In this document: positions 41,578 to 49,499 of the stretch, in pieces | Numbering within the stretch: position 1 is the first letter of the stretch | Layout of the letters: each line of letters opens with the position of its first letter | DNA from: Sphingomonas sp. 8AM | GTDB taxonomy: Bacteria > Pseudomonadota > Alphaproteobacteria > Sphingomonadales > Sphingomonadaceae | Reading direction: 5' to 3' | DNA length: 64,000 nucleotides | Assembly (NCBI RefSeq): GCF_902506455.1 | Contig: NZ_LR733844.1 | Location: 559,133-623,132, forward strand | The notes under the pieces: model-generated | What the model was told of the DNA's origin: nothing | Database searches by the model: none | Seen by the model: only the letters and a program-made list of their open reading frames with translations | Made by a program: the position numbers and the translations under genes

Positions 41578-42429
41578 ATGAGCAGCCAGCCCCCTATCGG
41601 ACAAATTCCATCAGGCGTCAGAAACGCCCCCGGCGTCCCGGTCATCCGGAACGTCAACTGGGGCGGCCTGAAGACCCTCTATGTGAAGGAGGTGCGCCGT
41701 TTCTTCAAGGTGCAGCTCCAGACGATCTGGGCGCCCGCGATCACGACGCTGATGTTCCTCGTCATCTTCACCGTCGCCAATGGCGCGCGCAGCCCGGTGC
41801 GCGTCGGCGGCAGCGAGGTGGCGTTCGCGGACTTCATCGCGCCCGGGCTGATCGTGATGGGGATGCTCAACAACGCCTTCGCCAACGCCAGCTTCTCGCT
41901 GCTGGTCGGCAAGATGCAGGGCACGATCGTCGACTATCTCCAGCCACCGTTGTCGACCGCCGAGTTGCTCGCCGCGCTGACCGGCGGCGCGGTGACGCGC
42001 GCCTTCTGCGTCGGCGCGACCGTGTGGCTGGCGATGGCGCTGTGGCCCGGCGTCCACGTCACGCCGCAGCATCTGTGGGCGGTGTTGTGGTTCGGGCTGC
42101 TCGGCGCGGTGTTCCTCAGCCTCGCGGGCGTGCTGACCTCGATCTGGGCGGAAAAGTTCGACCATGCCGCCGCGGTCACCAATTTCGTGATCGCGCCGCT
42201 GACGCTGCTCAGCGGCACCTTCTATTCGGTCGATCACCTCGCGCCCGCGTTCCGCGCGTTCAGCCATGTGAACCCGTTCTTCTACGTCATTTCGGGCTTT
42301 CGCTACGGCTTCCTCGGCACCGCCGATTCGCCGGTCGCGACCGGCAGCGTCGTGATCCTCGCGATCGACGTGGCGCTGGGGCTGCTCTGCTACACGCTGC
42401 TGCGCCGCGGCTGGAAGCTCAAGAGCTGA
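41578..42429 (+). CDS. ABC-2 type transporter permease
   Basis: A 283-residue inner-membrane permease with about six helices. It has the ABC-2 landmarks: VNWGGLKTLYVKEVRRFFKV at the start, FADFIAPGLIVMGMLNNAFANAS, and FVIAPLTLLSGTFYSVDHLAP and NPFFYVISGFRYGFLG at the end (YadH-like). Substrates of this type are often polysaccharides or lipids, but nothing here points to one. No ATP-binding partner lies next to it, so either the partner gene is elsewhere or it works with a shared ATPase. Followed by the PAP2 phosphatase gene with an overlap of 4 bp. Confidence 0.85.
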   Translation: MSSQPPIGQIPSGVRNAPGVPVIRNVNWGGLKTLYVKEVRRFFKVQLQTIWAPAITTLMFLVIFTVANGARSPVRVGGSEVAFADFIAPGLIVMGMLNNAFANASFSLLVGKMQGTIVDYLQPPLSTAELLAALTGGAVTRAFCVGATVWLAMALWPGVHVTPQHLWAVLWFGLLGAVFLSLAGVLTSIWAEKFDHAAAVTNFVIAPLTLLSGTFYSVDHLAPAFRAFSHVNPFFYVISGFRYGFLGTADSPVATGSVVILAIDVALGLLCYTLLRRGWKLKS

Positions 42430-43154
42430 GCACGCCCGTCCCCGCCGCAGAGCTGCCCGCCGCCGAGCCGCGCAGCACGCCGACCGCCCCGCGGCTGGCG
42501 TGGATCGCGCTGGCGATTGCCGGACTGATCGCCGCCGCGCTGCTCGCCTATGAAATCGGCGACGGGGCGCCGCTGGCCTGGGACCGCGCGATCATCCTCG
42601 CGCTGCGCACGCCCGGCGACACCGCGCAACCGCTCGGCCCCGCATGGCTCCACGCGGCGATGGTCGACGTCACCGCGCTGGGCAGCGGGACGATCCTCAC
42701 CTGCGTGGTGATCGCCGTGGCGGGGTTGCTGCTGGTGCAGCGACTATGGCTGACCGGCGCGCTGGTGCTGGTCGCGACGCTGGGCGGGTCGATCATCGCC
42801 GGGCAGGCCAAATATTGGGTCGGCCGTCCGCGCCCCGAGCTGGTCGATCATCTGGTGCAGGTGACCGGGCTCAGCTTTCCCAGCGGCCATGCCACCAACA
42901 GCGCGATCATCTATCTGACGCTCGCCGGGCTGGTCGCGCAGGTCACGCCACGGCGGGCCGTGCGGCGCTATGTGCTGGTGCTGGCGGTGGTGCTGGTCGG
43001 CGCGATTGGAATGAGCCGGGTGTACCTGGGCGTCCACTGGCCGTCCGACGTCCTGGCGGGCTGGTGCGCGGGCACCGGCTGGGCGGCCTTGTGGTGGTGG
43101 ATCGCCGCGACGGTGCGGGGGCGGCTGGCTTCAGGTCCGTCTTTGCGAGCGTAG
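42426..43154 (+). CDS. PAP2-family phosphatase, apparent CTG start
   Basis: A membrane lipid-phosphate phosphatase. Motifs: KYWVGRPRPEL (about residues 134-144), PSGHATNS (about 156) and SRVYLGVHWPSDVLAG (about 197-212) carry the acid-phosphatase triad. No ATG, GTG or TTG occurs in frame until 42660, which would delete the first 78 residues including the first membrane helix. The only sensible start is CTG at 42426, which overlaps the stop of the permease gene as CTGA and has GGAAG eight bases upstream. The last codons, SLRA and the stop, lie inside a family B repeat. Confidence 0.82.
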   Translation: MSTPVPAAELPAAEPRSTPTAPRLAWIALAIAGLIAAALLAYEIGDGAPLAWDRAIILALRTPGDTAQPLGPAWLHAAMVDVTALGSGTILTCVVIAVAGLLLVQRLWLTGALVLVATLGGSIIAGQAKYWVGRPRPELVDHLVQVTGLSFPSGHATNSAIIYLTLAGLVAQVTPRRAVRRYVLVLAVVLVGAIGMSRVYLGVHWPSDVLAGWCAGTGWAALWWWIAATVRGRLASGPSLRA

Positions 43155-43214
43155 CGAAGCAATCCAGCGCCGGATAAGGACGCGCTGGATCGCTTCGCGA
43201 CGCCCGCAATGACG
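43138..43214. repeat. Palindromic repeat, family B, copy 3, overlapping two gene ends
   Basis: CGTCTTTGCGAGCGTAGCGA … TCGCGACGCCCGCAATGACG, inner AGCAATCCAGCG and CGCTGGATCGCTTC. Its left arm supplies the final codons and stop of the PAP2 gene; its right arm ends 2 bp before the galE stop. Confidence 0.88.
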
Positions 43215-43215
43215 A

Positions 43216-44217
43216 TCAGCCCTGCCGCTCGGCCAGCTTGCGCTCCCACGCCAGCGCGTCGCGAACGATGCCCTCGAGATCGTCGCGCTTCGGCGTCCAC
43301 TCGATCGTCCTTAGGATCGCGCTGTTCTCCGCGACCAGCTCGCCCGGATCGCCCGGACGCCGGCCCTGCAGCTTGCGCTCGATCGTCCGGTTGGTCACGC
43401 GATCGACCGCATCCAGCACCTCCAGCACCGAGAAGCCGCGCCCATAGCCGCAATTCAGCACATGGCTCTCGCCCGGCTGGTCGATCAGCAGCTTCAGCGC
43501 CGCGACATGCGCCTCCGCCAGATCGCTGACGTGGATGTAATCGCGCACGCCCGTGCCGTCGCGCGTCTCGAAATCGGTTCCGAACACCCCGACGCTGTCG
43601 CGCTTGCCGGTCGCGGCCTCGACCGCGATCTTGATGAGGTGCGTCGCGCCGACCGTCGACTGGCCGCTGCGCCCCTCGGGGTCCGCACCCGCGACGTTGA
43701 AATAGCGCAGGCAGCAATGGTTCATCGGATGCGCCGCCGACACGTCGCGCAGCATGAACTCGGTCATCAGCTTCGACATGCCGTACGGGTTGATCGGCGA
43801 CTTCGGATCGTTCTCCGAAATTGGCACGCGCTCGGGGGTGCCATAGGTCGCGGCGGTCGAGGAGAAGATGAAGTGCGGCACGCCCTCCGCCACCGCGCTC
43901 TCGATCAGCGTGCGCGTCGCCGCGGTGTTGTTGCGATAATATTTGAGCGGGTCGCTGACCGATTCGGGCACCACCACCGATCCGGCGAAGTGCATGATCG
44001 CCTTGACGTTGTGATCACGGATCACGTCGCGCACGCCCGGGTCCTCGACCGCGATCTGCACGAACGCTGCGCGCCCGTCGACCGCCCAGTCGAATCCGGT
44101 GACGAGGTTGTCGATCACCACGACCTCATAGCCGGCATCAAGCAGCGCCAGCACCGCGTGGCTGCCGATATAGCCCGCGCCGCCCGTCACCATCACCTTG
44201 CCGTTCAACGCCGTCAT
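43216..44217 (-). CDS. galE: UDP-glucose 4-epimerase
   Basis: Interconverts UDP-glucose and UDP-galactose with bound NAD. The 333-residue product has the Rossmann motif TGGAGYIGSHAVLAL (about residues 10-24), FSSTAATYG (about 121-129) and NPYGMSKLMTE with the catalytic Tyr-x3-Lys (about 147). ATG 44217 is chosen; the frame upstream to 44343 overlaps msrA's leader and is not protein-like. Probably supplies UDP-sugars for surface polysaccharide. Confidence 0.94.
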   Translation of the reverse strand: MTALNGKVMVTGGAGYIGSHAVLALLDAGYEVVVIDNLVTGFDWAVDGRAAFVQIAVEDPGVRDVIRDHNVKAIMHFAGSVVVPESVSDPLKYYRNNTAATRTLIESAVAEGVPHFIFSSTAATYGTPERVPISENDPKSPINPYGMSKLMTEFMLRDVSAAHPMNHCCLRYFNVAGADPEGRSGQSTVGATHLIKIAVEAATGKRDSVGVFGTDFETRDGTGVRDYIHVSDLAEAHVAALKLLIDQPGESHVLNCGYGRGFSVLEVLDAVDRVTNRTIERKLQGRRPGDPGELVAENSAILRTIEWTPKRDDLEGIVRDALAWERKLAERQG

Positions 44218-44284
44218 GTCAGTCTCCCGAAACGTTGCCGCCGCGTAGCGACTTCCTACATGGGACGCAAAGGAGACGAGTTTC

Positions 44285-44824
44285 ATGACGGAATATGCGA
44301 CGCTGGCCGGCGGCTGCTTCTGGTGCACCGAGGCCGTGTTCAAGGACGTGATCGGCGTCGAGAGCGTCGAGAGCGGCTATATCGGCGGCCACGTCCCCGA
44401 CCCGACCTACAAGCAGGTATGCGGCGGCGACACCGGCCATGCCGAGGCGATCCGCGTCGGGTTCGATCCCGAACAGGTCAGCTATGCCGATCTGCTCGAC
44501 ATCTTCTTCGGGACGCATGATCCGACGCAGCTCAACCGGCAAGGCAATGACGTCGGCACGCAATATCGCTCGGCGATCTTCCCCGAGACGGTGATGCAGG
44601 AAGAACAGGCCAATCAGGCGATCGCACGCGCGCAGGAAACCGCATCGGGCAAGATCGTCACGACGATCGAGCCATTCGCGGACTGGTACCCGGCCGAGGG
44701 CTATCATCAGGATTATTGGGACGGCGAAGGCCAGCGCAATCCCTATTGCCTCGCGGTGATCCCGCCGAAATTGCAGAAACTCCGCAAGAGCTTCGCAGCG
44801 CGCAGCAAGGCGGTGACCGCCTGA
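44285..44824 (+). CDS. msrA: Peptide methionine (S)-S-oxide reductase
   Basis: Repairs oxidised methionine. The 179-residue product has the catalytic [11 protein letters not shown] (Cys about residue 10), [16 protein letters not shown] and GTQYRSAIF, plus [11 protein letters not shown], all MsrA landmarks. Length indicates a single-domain cytoplasmic form without an MsrB fusion. GGAGAC lies before the ATG. Divergent from galE. Confidence 0.97.
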   Translation: MTEYATLAGGCFWCTEAVFKDVIGVESVESGYIGGHVPDPTYKQVCGGDTGHAEAIRVGFDPEQVSYADLLDIFFGTHDPTQLNRQGNDVGTQYRSAIFPETVMQEEQANQAIARAQETASGKIVTTIEPFADWYPAEGYHQDYWDGEGQRNPYCLAVIPPKLQKLRKSFAARSKAVTA

Positions 44825-44827
44825 CAC

Positions 44828-44959
44828 CGTCGCCCCTGCGCAGGCAGGGGCCCATGTCTGTATCGTGCGTCGGGACGGTCTGACACAGCTGCGACGTCCT
44901 TTTGTCGAAGTTCTTGCAACACAAAACAGACATGGGCTCCTGCCTGCGCAGGACCGACG
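44828..44959. repeat. Inverted repeat pair between msrA and the Sua5-type gene
   Basis: The arm at 44828-44861 (CGTCGCCCCTGCGCAGGCAG…CATGTCTGT) is mirrored at 44926-44959 (ACAGACATGGG…CTGCGCAGGACCGACG) with a few mismatches; about 64 bp lie between. It looks like two oppositely oriented copies of another short dispersed repeat. The gap 44825-45070 holds no gene. Confidence 0.7.
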
Positions 44960-44968
44960 AGCACCTCG

Positions 44969-45000
44969 TCCGTCATTCCCGCGAAGGCGGGAATCCAGAA
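44969..45000. repeat. Short palindromic repeat of the CGTCATTCCCGCGAAGGCGG type
   Basis: TCATTCCCGC-GAAG-GCGGGAATCC forms a compact hairpin; this unit is a very common dispersed repeat in many proteobacteria. Single copy in this window. Confidence 0.65.
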
Positions 45001-45070
45001 CCTCTGACGTCCCGGCTCCTACGAAGACCTGCGCATCTGGCCCCCCGCCGCCGCGGGGATAACGGGAAAA

Positions 45071-45997
45071 TCACCGATGCGCTGCGCGACGGAGGCGGTC
45101 GTTGATCGCGACGCCGATGCCAGCCTCCGGGATCGGCGCGACGGCGATCCCCTTACCATCGCTCGCATCCGCGCGGTGGAGCGCATCGAACAACCGCGCC
45201 GCCGCTTCCTCCAGATCACCCGTCGCCGACAGCGTATCGTCCCCCTCGACCGCACCGAAACCGATCAGCCACTCCCCCGCCTCCCGCGCCAGCGCGCCCA
45301 ACCGCAACGGCTTGCGCGGCGCATAATGCGTGGCGAGCTGCCCCGGTGCGCTGACATGCGCCGTTACACCCGCCGCGACCGGCAAGACCTCAAGCAGCAT
45401 CTCCACCGTCACCGGCCCCGGCCGCAGGATCGTCCGCCCGGCGACGATCGTCGACTCGACCCCCGTCGCGGTCGCGCCGTCGTCGAGGATCAGCGGCACC
45501 GCGCCGCCGAGGCTCGCCGCAACATGCGCGGCGCGCGTCGGGCTGATCCCGTTGCTCGCATTGGCCGACGGCGCGGCGAGCGGCGCGCCACTCGCCGCCA
45601 GCAATGCCTGCATCGCCCGATGCGCCGGCACGCGGATGGCGATCGTGTCGAGGCCTGCGGTCACCAGCGACGCGATCCCCGCCTCCGCGCGCACCGCCAA
45701 CACCAGCGTCAGCGGACCCGGCCAGAACCGCGCCGCCAGCGCACACGCATCGGCATCGAACACCGCAATCCGCTCCGCCGCCGCAAGATCGGGCACATGG
45801 ACGATCAAGGGGTTGAAGCTCGGCCGCCCCTTGGCCGCATAGATGCGCGCCACCGCCGCCGAATCACGCGCGTCGGCAGCAAGTCCGTACACGGTCTCGG
45901 TCGGCACCGCGACGATACCGCCGGCACGAATAACGCCGGCGGCTTCCTCGACGGCGGCCATGCCGTAACGTCGAATGACAGGGTCTTGAGCACGCAT
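45071..45997 (-). CDS. L-threonylcarbamoyladenylate synthase (Sua5 type)
   Basis: Makes threonylcarbamoyl-AMP for the t6A37 modification of ANN-decoding tRNAs. The 308-residue product has the YrdC domain with IVAVPTETVYGLAADARD (about residues 29-46), KGRPSFNPLIVHVPD and PSANASNGISPTRAAHV (about 144-160), then a Sua5 C-terminal domain with PGQLATHYAPRKPL (about 217-230). The extra domain distinguishes it from the short TsaC form. ATG 45997 is used; GTG 45998-46000 directly precedes it. It diverges from the acyl-CoA dehydrogenase gene. Confidence 0.94.
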   Translation of the reverse strand: MRAQDPVIRRYGMAAVEEAAGVIRAGGIVAVPTETVYGLAADARDSAAVARIYAAKGRPSFNPLIVHVPDLAAAERIAVFDADACALAARFWPGPLTLVLAVRAEAGIASLVTAGLDTIAIRVPAHRAMQALLAASGAPLAAPSANASNGISPTRAAHVAASLGGAVPLILDDGATATGVESTIVAGRTILRPGPVTVEMLLEVLPVAAGVTAHVSAPGQLATHYAPRKPLRLGALAREAGEWLIGFGAVEGDDTLSATGDLEEAAARLFDALHRADASDGKGIAVAPIPEAGIGVAINDRLRRAAHR

Positions 45998-46034
45998 CAC
46001 CGTCGGCTATAGCGGCTGGACAGGAGAGAGAGAA

Positions 46035-47705
46035 ATGCCCTTCGCTGCCGCCACCGCCGATCAGCGCTTCGTGCTCGACCATGTCGTCCGGCTGGACGAG
46101 ATCGCCGCCGCCGAGCGCTTCGCCGCCGCCTCGCCGGACGTGATCGAGGCGGTGCTCGAGGGCGTCGCGCAATTCGCGGCCGGCGAATGGGCGCCGCTGC
46201 TGCGCACCGGTGACACGGTCGGCGCGAAATGGACGCCGGAGGGGGTGAAGATGCCCGAGGGCTTCGCGGCCGCGTACCGCGCCTATGTCGAGGGCGGCTG
46301 GGGCACGATCGGCGTCGACGAGCAATGGGGCGGACAGGGCCTGCCGTTCGTCGTGCAGGCCGCGGTGCTGGAAACGCTTGGCACCGCCAACATGGCGTTC
46401 GCGCTGTGCCCGACGCTGACGGTCGGCGCGATCGAGGCGATCGCGCATCACGGCTCGCCCGAGCAGCAGGCGACCTACCTCCCCAAGCTCGCGACCGGCG
46501 AATGGACCGGCACGATGAACCTGACCGAGCCGCAGGCGGGCAGCGATGTCGGCGCGCTCCGCACGACGGCCACGCCGCGTGGCGACGGCACGTTCGCGAT
46601 CAAGGGCACCAAGATCTTCATCAGCTTCGGCGACCACGATCTCGCCGACAATATCGTCCACCTCGTGCTCGCACGCACCCCCGATGCGCCCGCCGGCACA
46701 CGCGGCATCTCGCTGTTCCTCGTGCCGAAGGTGCGGCTCGACGGCACACCCAATGACGTGCGCGTGGTGTCGATCGAGCACAAGATGGGGCTGCACGCCT
46801 CGCCGACCTGCGTGCTGTCGTTCGGCGATCACGACGATTGCCTCGGCGAGCTGATCGGTCCCGAATTCGGCGGGATGCGCGCGATGTTCACGATGATGAA
46901 CAACGCCCGCCTCAACGTCGGGCTACAGGGCGTACAGTCGGCGGAAGCGGCGACGCAGGCGGCGGTCGCCTATGCGCGCGATCGCGTACAGGGCGCGCGC
47001 GACGGCAAGGCGGCGGCGATCGTCGAACATGCCGACGTGCGCCGGATGCTGCTGCGGATGAAGGCGCAGACGATGGCGGCGCGCGCGCTCGTCTATTACG
47101 CCTGCGGACAGGTCGATCGCGCGACGCTGGGCGACACGCGCGCGAGGGAGCGGCTGGAGGTGATGACTCCGCTCGCCAAGGCGCATGCCACCGACATCGG
47201 CAATGAGGTCGCCAGCATCGGCATCCAGATCCACGGCGGGATGGGCTATGTCGAGGAGACCGGCGCGGCGCAGTTCCTTCGCGATGCGCGGATCACCCCG
47301 ATCTACGAGGGCACCAACGGCATCCAGGCCGCCGATCTGGTCGGGCGCAAGCTGGCGCTGTCGAACGGCGGCGCCTTCGCGGACCTGATCGCGGACATGC
47401 GCGCCGAGGCGCAGGCGCCGGCGCTGGTGCGGCTGATCGACGCGTGCGAGGCGGTCGGGCGGCGGTTGCAGGGCGCGAACGCCGACGATCGCCACGCGGC
47501 GAGCTATCCGTTCCTGACGATGCTGTCGGTCGCCTCGTGCGGGTGGCTGATGGAGCGGCAGGCGCGGATCGAGGGCGCGGATCAGGTGAAGAAGGTCACG
47601 GCGGCCTTCTATCTGGAGCAGATCGTGCCCGAGGCGCTGGGGCTGGAAGCGGCGGCGAATGCCGATGCGTCGGTGCTGTACGCGCTGCCGGCGGAAGCGT
47701 TCTAA
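46035..47705 (+). CDS. Acyl-CoA dehydrogenase
   Basis: FAD enzyme that introduces the first double bond in acyl-CoA degradation. The 556-residue product is of the large bacterial subtype. It has TMNLTEPQAGSDVGAL (about residues 158-173), KIFISFGDHDLADN, MGLHASPTCVLSFGD, IQIHGGMGYVEETGAAQFLRDARI and the active-site EGTNGIQA (Glu about 430), then a C-terminal helical extension of about 110 residues. The acyl chain specificity is not readable. AGGAGAGAG lies before the ATG. A beta-oxidation role fits with the acyl-CoA ligase at 51408, though they are not adjacent. Confidence 0.93.
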   Translation: MPFAAATADQRFVLDHVVRLDEIAAAERFAAASPDVIEAVLEGVAQFAAGEWAPLLRTGDTVGAKWTPEGVKMPEGFAAAYRAYVEGGWGTIGVDEQWGGQGLPFVVQAAVLETLGTANMAFALCPTLTVGAIEAIAHHGSPEQQATYLPKLATGEWTGTMNLTEPQAGSDVGALRTTATPRGDGTFAIKGTKIFISFGDHDLADNIVHLVLARTPDAPAGTRGISLFLVPKVRLDGTPNDVRVVSIEHKMGLHASPTCVLSFGDHDDCLGELIGPEFGGMRAMFTMMNNARLNVGLQGVQSAEAATQAAVAYARDRVQGARDGKAAAIVEHADVRRMLLRMKAQTMAARALVYYACGQVDRATLGDTRARERLEVMTPLAKAHATDIGNEVASIGIQIHGGMGYVEETGAAQFLRDARITPIYEGTNGIQAADLVGRKLALSNGGAFADLIADMRAEAQAPALVRLIDACEAVGRRLQGANADDRHAASYPFLTMLSVASCGWLMERQARIEGADQVKKVTAAFYLEQIVPEALGLEAAANADASVLYALPAEAF

Positions 47706-47710
47706 CGTCT

Positions 47711-47787
47711 CGTCATTGCGAGCGCAGCGAAGCAATCCAGGGCGTCCTGATCCGACCCTGGATTGCTTCGCTGCGCTCGCAATGACG
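47711..47787. repeat. Palindromic repeat, family B, copy 4
   Basis: Arms CGTCATTGCGAGCGCAGCGA and its mirror at 47768-47787; inner AGCAATCCAGGG with CCCTGGATTGCT. Immediately follows the acyl-CoA dehydrogenase stop. Confidence 0.92.
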
Positions 47788-47792
47788 GTCGG

Positions 47793-47878
47793 CGTCGTCC
47801 CGGGCTTGACCCGGGACCCCGCTTCTTCTTCGCTCACGTCGAAAGGAAGCGAGACCCCGGATCAAGTCCGGGGTGACG
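47793..47878. repeat. Palindromic repeat, family A, copy 6
   Basis: CGTCGTCCCGGGCTTGACCC… and …CGGATCAAGTCCGGGGTGACG with several mismatches; inner CGCTTCTTCTTCG and GAAAGGAAGCG. Only 5 bp from the preceding family B repeat; together they fill the gap before the lipoprotein gene. Confidence 0.88.
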
Positions 47879-47887
47879 GTGAAAGGC

Positions 47888-48376
47888 TCACTCCCCCGAC
47901 GGACATCCGTTGACCGGCGCCGGCCCGGCCTTGTCGGGATACCAGCGCGCCACCCGCCGGTCCTGATCGTACAGGCACACCGCCGCGTCCGTCCCATCCG
48001 GGCGGATCGCCACCGCCCAGTTATGCGGCCCGCAATTGTGCGGCTCGCACCCGAACGCGACCAATTTGCCCTCGACCAGCGCGATCGGCGTTGCAGTCAC
48101 GTCGCTGCCGAGCACCAAGGCGCGCACCTGCTTGTCGGGGACAACTGCTGCCACCGCCTCGCGCACCTGCGGCTGACGCAGGAAGCTGGGCGCACCACCC
48201 TTCGGCTCGGTCGGATATTCGCCGACATAGGCAGACAGATCGGAAGACGGCGACGACAAAGCGCTCGGCGTCGGTGACGGCGCGGTTGCGGTGGGGGTCG
48301 GCGTCGGGGCGGCAGGCTCACGCTGGCACCCGGCCAGCACAACGCCCAGCGTCAGCGGAAGAAGAAAGGCACGCAT
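47888..48376 (-). CDS. Lipoprotein of unknown function
   Basis: A 162-residue product with signal peptide MRAFLLPLTLGVVLAGC (lipobox LAGC, Cys17), a Pro/Thr/Ser-rich linker (about 22-45) and a C-terminal globular part with SDLSAYVGEYPTEPKGGA, VLGSDVTATPIALVEGKLVAFGC and EPHNCGPHNWAVAI. The pattern of the second part, including the GCEPHNCGPHNW stretch, is reminiscent of inhibitor-type (Ivy-like) lipoproteins, but that is a weak resemblance. ATG 48376 begins the signal peptide. It is 16 bp downstream of the GntR gene on the same strand. Confidence 0.7.
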   Translation of the reverse strand: MRAFLLPLTLGVVLAGCQREPAAPTPTPTATAPSPTPSALSSPSSDLSAYVGEYPTEPKGGAPSFLRQPQVREAVAAVVPDKQVRALVLGSDVTATPIALVEGKLVAFGCEPHNCGPHNWAVAIRPDGTDAAVCLYDQDRRVARWYPDKAGPAPVNGCPSGE

Positions 48377-48392
48377 CACCGGGGTCAAAGCG

Positions 48393-48749
48393 TCACGCCG
48401 GCGCCCGTTCCAGCAACTCGGCCGCATTCAGCCCGAGCAGCGCGATCCGCTCGCGGATGCGCGGCCATTGCTGCGCGACGAAATCCTCGCGCTCGACGGT
48501 CCGCAAACGTTCGGCGGCGCCGGGTAGCACGAACATCCCGACCCCGCGTCGCACCTCGACATAGCCGTCGTCCTGAAAGCTCTGATACGCCTTTGCCACC
48601 GTCAAAGGGTTCGCGCCATGTTCGGCGGCGAGCGCCCGAACCGAGGGAAGCTGGTCACCCGCGCCGAACTCGCCGCGCAGGATCGCCGCCGCGATCGTGC
48701 CGCGCAGGCGGAGATAGACGGGCGAGTCGTCGTTGCTGAGCGCTGCCAT
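48393..48749 (-). CDS. GntR-family (YtrA-type) transcriptional regulator
   Basis: A 118-residue repressor-type protein with the GntR winged helix-turn-helix: PVYLRLRGTIAAAILRGEF, GDQLPSVRALAAEHGANPLTV and AYQSFQDDGYVEVRRGVGMFV (residues about 10-78). The short C-terminal arm (about 35 residues) is the YtrA subtype, whose members usually control nearby ABC transporter genes in response to antibiotics or envelope signals; no such transporter is adjacent here. It is upstream of the lipoprotein gene and may be cotranscribed with it. Confidence 0.88.
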   Translation of the reverse strand: MAALSNDDSPVYLRLRGTIAAAILRGEFGAGDQLPSVRALAAEHGANPLTVAKAYQSFQDDGYVEVRRGVGMFVLPGAAERLRTVEREDFVAQQWPRIRERIALLGLNAAELLERAPA

Positions 48750-48791
48750 GCTGCCTTAATACAGCATGGGGCCTGGGCTGTCGAGGCGCGC

Positions 48792-49370
48792 TCAGCCCTG
48801 CCAGTCGCTCCACAGCCGCGCCTCATCGGGACGCGGACGCTCATCGAGTTCGCGGCCGGGCGTGCCGATGAACATGAAGCCCGCGATCCGCTCCGGCGCT
48901 TCACCGAAGGCATCACGGACGCGATCCGAAAAGGCGGGCCAGCCGGTCAGCCACCCGCCCGCAAACCCATGTGCATGGACCGCATGAAGCAGGTTCATGC
49001 ACGCCGCCCCCGCCGACAATTCCTGCTCCCACAACGGGATATGGCTCTCCGTCCGCGGGCTCGACAAGGCGACCACCAGTGCCGGTGCCTGCCGCGCGAA
49101 TTGCTCCATCGCCTCGATCTCGGCGCGTCCCGCCGCGGGACGTTCTTCGCGATACGCGTCGACCAGCAGCGCGGCGAGTGCGTCGCGACGGTCGTCGCCG
49201 ACGATCACGAACCGCCACGGCGCCAGCTTGCCATGATCGGGGGTGCGCCCGGCGATGCGGATCATCTCGACCAATTGCGCGTGATCGGGCCCCGGCGCGA
49301 TCAGGTCGCGCGGCTTGCCCGAACGGCGCGTGGTCAGCAGCGAAAGCGGTGAGGAAAGGTCGTTGAACAT
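48792..49370 (-). CDS. Nitroreductase-family flavoprotein
   Basis: A 192-residue FMN-dependent oxidoreductase of the short (YdjA-like) type. LLTTRRSGKPRDL with the FMN-phosphate Arg residues, GRTPDHGKLAPWRFVIVGDDRRD (about residues 41-63), AGAACMNLLHAVHAHGFAGGWLTG (about 121-144) and FIGTPGRELDERPRP at the end are all typical. The natural substrate is unknown. Transcribed alone, divergent from the peptide transporter gene. Confidence 0.88.
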   Translation of the reverse strand: MFNDLSSPLSLLTTRRSGKPRDLIAPGPDHAQLVEMIRIAGRTPDHGKLAPWRFVIVGDDRRDALAALLVDAYREERPAAGRAEIEAMEQFARQAPALVVALSSPRTESHIPLWEQELSAGAACMNLLHAVHAHGFAGGWLTGWPAFSDRVRDAFGEAPERIAGFMFIGTPGRELDERPRPDEARLWSDWQG

Positions 49371-49499
49371 GACCCGGGTGTGGATAGGCGATGTGACAGG
49401 ATATTTACAGCGCCCGCTTAACCGTTAGTCTCCGCCGCAACCTTGTTCCCCCGCGCGCCGCCGCGGGCGACGACCCATATTCTGGAGAGCTTGCCCCTC

